A stretch of 64,000 nt of DNA from NCBI GenBank assembly GCA_046080505.1, contig JBJTUC010000028.1, positions 62,001 to 126,000 of the forward strand, read 5' to 3'. Positions 61,500 to 64,000 of this stretch are shown piece after piece (the first letter of the stretch is position 1; every line of letters starts with the position of its first letter). The translations under genes were made by a program, and so were the position numbers. Under the pieces are notes generated by a model. The model did not search any database. It was not told the origin of the DNA and saw nothing but the letters and a program-made list of their open reading frames with translations. This stretch comes from F1-60-MAGs104 sp046080505 (lineage in GTDB: Bacteria; Planctomycetota; Phycisphaerae; Phycisphaerales; SM1A02).

Positions 61500-62710
61500 C
61501 GCTTCGCCTGCTTGTCATCCGCATGATGCTGCTGTCGCTCTTTGCGGCAGGAGTCCTCATCGCGGTTCTGCTGTTTTTCGACTCGCAAGGACAACTGCTT
61601 GCCAAGGCGGTCGGAACTTGTGCCATCATCATCGTGGGCTGTGGAGTGCTGCTGCCCACGCTCCCACGAAGCGATGAGATTGCGCTTACGCCCGTTGGTA
61701 TCGCGAGTGCCATGACGATCGCTGTGCTTTCAGCGCTTGGGATGACGCTGATCTGGGTACCCACGAACTTTCTTCGCGAGGATGCAGTGGTGGCGCTCAT
61801 GGTCCTGATCGGCATGACGTTCCCGGCGCTGCTCGTCCCGCTGCGGCATGTGGCATCCCCACACGCAAAGACGCGGCGCCTGGCGTGGGGCACGCTGCTT
61901 CTCATTGGCGGCAGCGCATGCGGACCCGCAGTCGTTGTTGGCGCTGCTGCTCTTCAATGGACAAGTCGAACATCACTCGACCGCTCCATGAGTATGTGGA
62001 TCGTGCTCACGGGATCCGCTTGTGGCCTTGCCGCGTGCGCTTGCGGTGTGGCGCCCTCTCGCTCACGCTTCGTCCGCATTCTCTGCGCACTTGGCCTCGT
62101 ACTCGTGTGCGCAGCGGCACTGCAGTGGACGCTGATCGTGTTGCAAGACCGGTTCAACGATGCCTGGGAGTTGCAACTCGCGCTGCCGCTTTTGTTCGCT
62201 GCCGGATCGCTGGCGGTTCTCGGCGTAGCGACCGCATTACCGCTCGGTATCGTCGAGCGGCGCCTCATCCCTGCCATCATCGCGCTTCTGCTGGTCGCAG
62301 GCGGACTCTCGTTCTGGGCGGCCAATGGACAGTCGCATGTCTCAAGCAACTTTCTCCCCGAGCGCTTGCTGACCGCAGACCTGATGATCGCCGTGTGCCT
62401 TGCGATCGCCGTTGGTGTGATCTACCGCGTCGGCGCCAAGCGCAGCAGCAAGTCAGCGACGATTGAATCCACGGAAGTCCTGTGTCCGCGCTGCGGCAAG
62501 CGCAGCCGTTTCGCCTCAGGCAGCGACTCCTGCAAGCACTGCGGGCTTCGAGTCCTGATTGCGTTCAACGATGTGCGCTGCCCAAGGTGCCGACATGATG
62601 TCTCGCATCTCGAGGGCAACTCAACATGTCCCGAGTGCGGCACATTGGTGGACCGATCAGCCGTTCGCTACTTGCTGAACGCCTCCGCGACTGCAACGCA
62701 GCTGTCTTGA
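61496..62710 (+). CDS. Polytopic membrane protein with two C-terminal zinc ribbons
   Basis: A 404-residue protein with about nine membrane helices (residues 5-325) and a cytoplasmic C-terminus holding two zinc ribbons: CPRCGKRSRF...SCKHCG (about 335-355) and CPRCRHDVSH...STCPECG (about 360-385). Such paired ribbons are common in planctomycete membrane proteins, where they are suspected of protein or nucleic-acid binding. The GTG start overlaps the clpC stop (GTGA), so it is translated with the unfoldase. It might be an adaptor or a ClpC-dependent membrane quality-control factor; this is context only. Confidence 0.75.
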   Translation: MTLRLLVIRMMLLSLFAAGVLIAVLLFFDSQGQLLAKAVGTCAIIIVGCGVLLPTLPRSDEIALTPVGIASAMTIAVLSALGMTLIWVPTNFLREDAVVALMVLIGMTFPALLVPLRHVASPHAKTRRLAWGTLLLIGGSACGPAVVVGAAALQWTSRTSLDRSMSMWIVLTGSACGLAACACGVAPSRSRFVRILCALGLVLVCAAALQWTLIVLQDRFNDAWELQLALPLLFAAGSLAVLGVATALPLGIVERRLIPAIIALLLVAGGLSFWAANGQSHVSSNFLPERLLTADLMIAVCLAIAVGVIYRVGAKRSSKSATIESTEVLCPRCGKRSRFASGSDSCKHCGLRVLIAFNDVRCPRCRHDVSHLEGNSTCPECGTLVDRSAVRYLLNASATATQLS

Positions 62711-62747
62711 TGGGCAGCGAAAGAGCGCGCTCACTCGCGCTCGTGTT

Positions 62748-63515
62748 TCAGCGCACGCCTTCGGGCGCTTGCGCGTCGACCTTTGCGTCAGGCTCCGCCT
62801 CAACGATCTCCGCAGGGCACCAGGTCGCGGCCAACTGCTTCATCCGCGCCACGAGTGCGTCCCTGTCGGTGAGCGACAGATCCGCGCTCGCGGCTGGAAC
62901 ACGATCCTGTGGAGTGGGTTGCAGACCGCTCGCCTGCGCGAGTGCACGCTCGCGCGCAAGCATCGCAGCATCCACGCGCTCAGGCAGTTCGGGAGTCCCA
63001 AACCAGATACGAAGCTCGCGAAGGTTCGCTCGTTCCTTGATCGACTCTGATGCACCACGCAACTCTGACGAGCCGGATGGCTGCGCGTCAGCGACCCATG
63101 GAATGAAGCAGACTCGGTGCCCTGACGTATGTCCGTGGTGCATCCACTCGACGCTGGTGGTCCAACCATCCCCTGCTGCGAGCAAAAGCGGCTCTGCAAG
63201 TGAACGCGGGGCGAGCAGTGCACTGTCCGCGCGCACCACAGCCAACCAGCCCGCACGAACGAGAGGTCGCTCTGCGCGGAAATCGCTCTGATAGGGCTTT
63301 GCCAACTCCACCCACTGCACGAAGATCGGCTGCGCGCCACTGTTCTGCGATGGAGTCCTCGGAAGCTCAGGAACACGGCTCACTTCGTCCGCCGTCACGG
63401 GCTGCGAGGGAGCAGATGCTTGTTGCGCTGCAGCACTGGCGTTCCACCAGATGCCCGTGATGGCCGTGATCACGGCTGGAACTAGAACACGCGATGACAG
63501 GGATGCTCGCTTCAC
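62748..63515 (-). CDS. Secreted protein of unknown function
   Basis: A 255-residue exported protein. The N-terminus KRASLSSRVLVPAVITAITGIWWNASAAAQQ is a signal peptide with a likely cleavage after ASA. The mature part (VQWVELAKPYQSDFRAERPLVRAGWLAVVR and WMHHGHTSGHRVCFIPWV in the middle) has no recognised fold, and the C-terminal third is acidic and Ala-rich. The GTG at 63515 is preferred over 63521 because AAGGAG ends five bases before it. It directly follows the partial gene upstream with overlapping codons, so they are probably coexpressed. Confidence 0.65.
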   Translation of the reverse strand: MKRASLSSRVLVPAVITAITGIWWNASAAAQQASAPSQPVTADEVSRVPELPRTPSQNSGAQPIFVQWVELAKPYQSDFRAERPLVRAGWLAVVRADSALLAPRSLAEPLLLAAGDGWTTSVEWMHHGHTSGHRVCFIPWVADAQPSGSSELRGASESIKERANLRELRIWFGTPELPERVDAAMLARERALAQASGLQPTPQDRVPAASADLSLTDRDALVARMKQLAATWCPAEIVEAEPDAKVDAQAPEGVR

Positions 63516-63517
63516 AT

Positions 63518-64000
63518 TCACTCCTTCACAAACTGCAGGTCGTCGATCACGAACCGACCCGTGGCGCTGCCAGACGATCCGCCGACTTCCATACGCACCG
63601 AGGCGATCTGCGAAAGGTCGATCAGCGGATTCACGGACTTGAAGTCACGCAGCCGAAGCCGCACGGTACGCAGTTCGTTTTGCCATCCGGCACCCGTGCC
63701 GCTGCCTGTGCGCTGGTAGGGACGATTGATGGCTTCGCCGGAGGCACTGCTCGACACCTTCGCCACATTGCCCTGCGCATCTTGGAGCACCCAGGTGAAG
63801 GTCGCGTCGCCATTGAGCGTGACGGTGTTGGGGTGCCGGGTCCCCTGACCAACGCGCGCCTGCACAAAGCTCCATGAGGAGAGGTCACTCAGCGCAGGCA
63901 GCAAGTTCCAGGTCATGCCTGCCGACACACTCCAGTCCCACGCGACCATGCGCTGCGTGTCGGTCGATGTGGCACGGATCGAGCCATTGTGAGGATTGCC
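63518..64000 (-). CDS. Secreted beta-sandwich-like protein, C-terminal part (cut by window edge)
   Basis: The reading frame is open to the window edge with no in-frame stop, so the gene starts beyond 64000. The visible 160 residues are rich in Ser, Gly, Thr and Val, with strands such as WNLLPALSDLSSWSFVQARVG, GDATFTWVLQDAQGNV and VRLRLRDFKSVNPLIDLSQ, ending in GRFVIDDLQFVKE. This resembles a carbohydrate-binding or other jelly-roll domain at the C-terminus of secreted planctomycete proteins. The stop is embedded in the start region of the next gene (GTGA/GTG). Confidence 0.6.
   Translation of the reverse strand, partial: GNPHNGSIRATSTDTQRMVAWDWSVSAGMTWNLLPALSDLSSWSFVQARVGQGTRHPNTVTLNGDATFTWVLQDAQGNVAKVSSSASGEAINRPYQRTGSGTGAGWQNELRTVRLRLRDFKSVNPLIDLSQIASVRMEVGGSSGSATGRFVIDDLQFVKE

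Overview
The window is GC-rich, very densely coded bacterial chromosome. It looks like a planctomycete, probably of the Phycisphaerae. The evidence is a gliding-type ABC cassette (ATPase, fused permease/GldG-like protein, DUF4340 protein), LpxI and LolC/D pointing to a lipid A outer membrane, squalene synthesis through HpnC/HpnD, and several conserved proteins typical of that phylum. This placement is inference; no rRNA or tRNA gene lies in the window. No insertion sequence, prophage, integrase, CRISPR array or toxin-antitoxin pair was seen, so this is a core-genome region and novelty has to be sought in regulation and in odd family members.

Layout. 1-3.5 kb: squalene genes hpnC-hpnD (-) divergent from ispH-rlmN (+). 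3.5-8 kb: HAD phosphatase and a giant indolepyruvate oxidoreductase-like protein (-). 8-18.7 kb: TPR-like protein and RluD-type synthase, gpsA, a metal P-type ATPase behind a 16-codon leader ORF, class I aldolase, an RNase HII-like protein, fusA and ribD. 18.7-25.4 kb: the ABC/GldG/DUF4340 cassette (-) divergent from a GAF-receiver protein. 25.4-34.8 kb: prmC, a glycosyltransferase pair, putA, yifB, and TauE and VTT membrane proteins. 34.8-42.1 kb: one long minus-strand operon, nusA-infB-rbfA-EndoIII-like-yebC-lipoprotein. 42.2-46.4 kb: DsbD-like thiol reductase and O-antigen ligase. 46.4-53.5 kb: LOG protein, lpxI, TlyA-like methylase, gyrA, STAS, exbD, tonB. 53.5-58.7 kb: surE and a GT2 (-), a frameshifted nnrE, lolC/E and lolD (+). 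58.9-64 kb: clpC with a zinc-ribbon membrane protein, then two secreted proteins (-), the last cut by the window edge.

The most interesting feature is the leader of the nusA operon (41675-42116, minus strand). A good sigma70-type promoter is followed by about 400 nt that can fold into a branched, switch-like RNA ending in a strong intrinsic terminator before nusA. No protein is encoded there and I cannot match it to a known RNA family. A second genome-scale signal is that many genes have a TANNNT -10 box ending only 6-15 nt before the start codon and no Shine-Dalgarno sequence. This predicts leaderless transcripts, and some divergent pairs share overlapping back-to-back -10 boxes.

Starts were chosen from family alignment, overlap with the upstream gene, Shine-Dalgarno sequences and these -10 boxes. 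They often differ from the longest possible reading frame.
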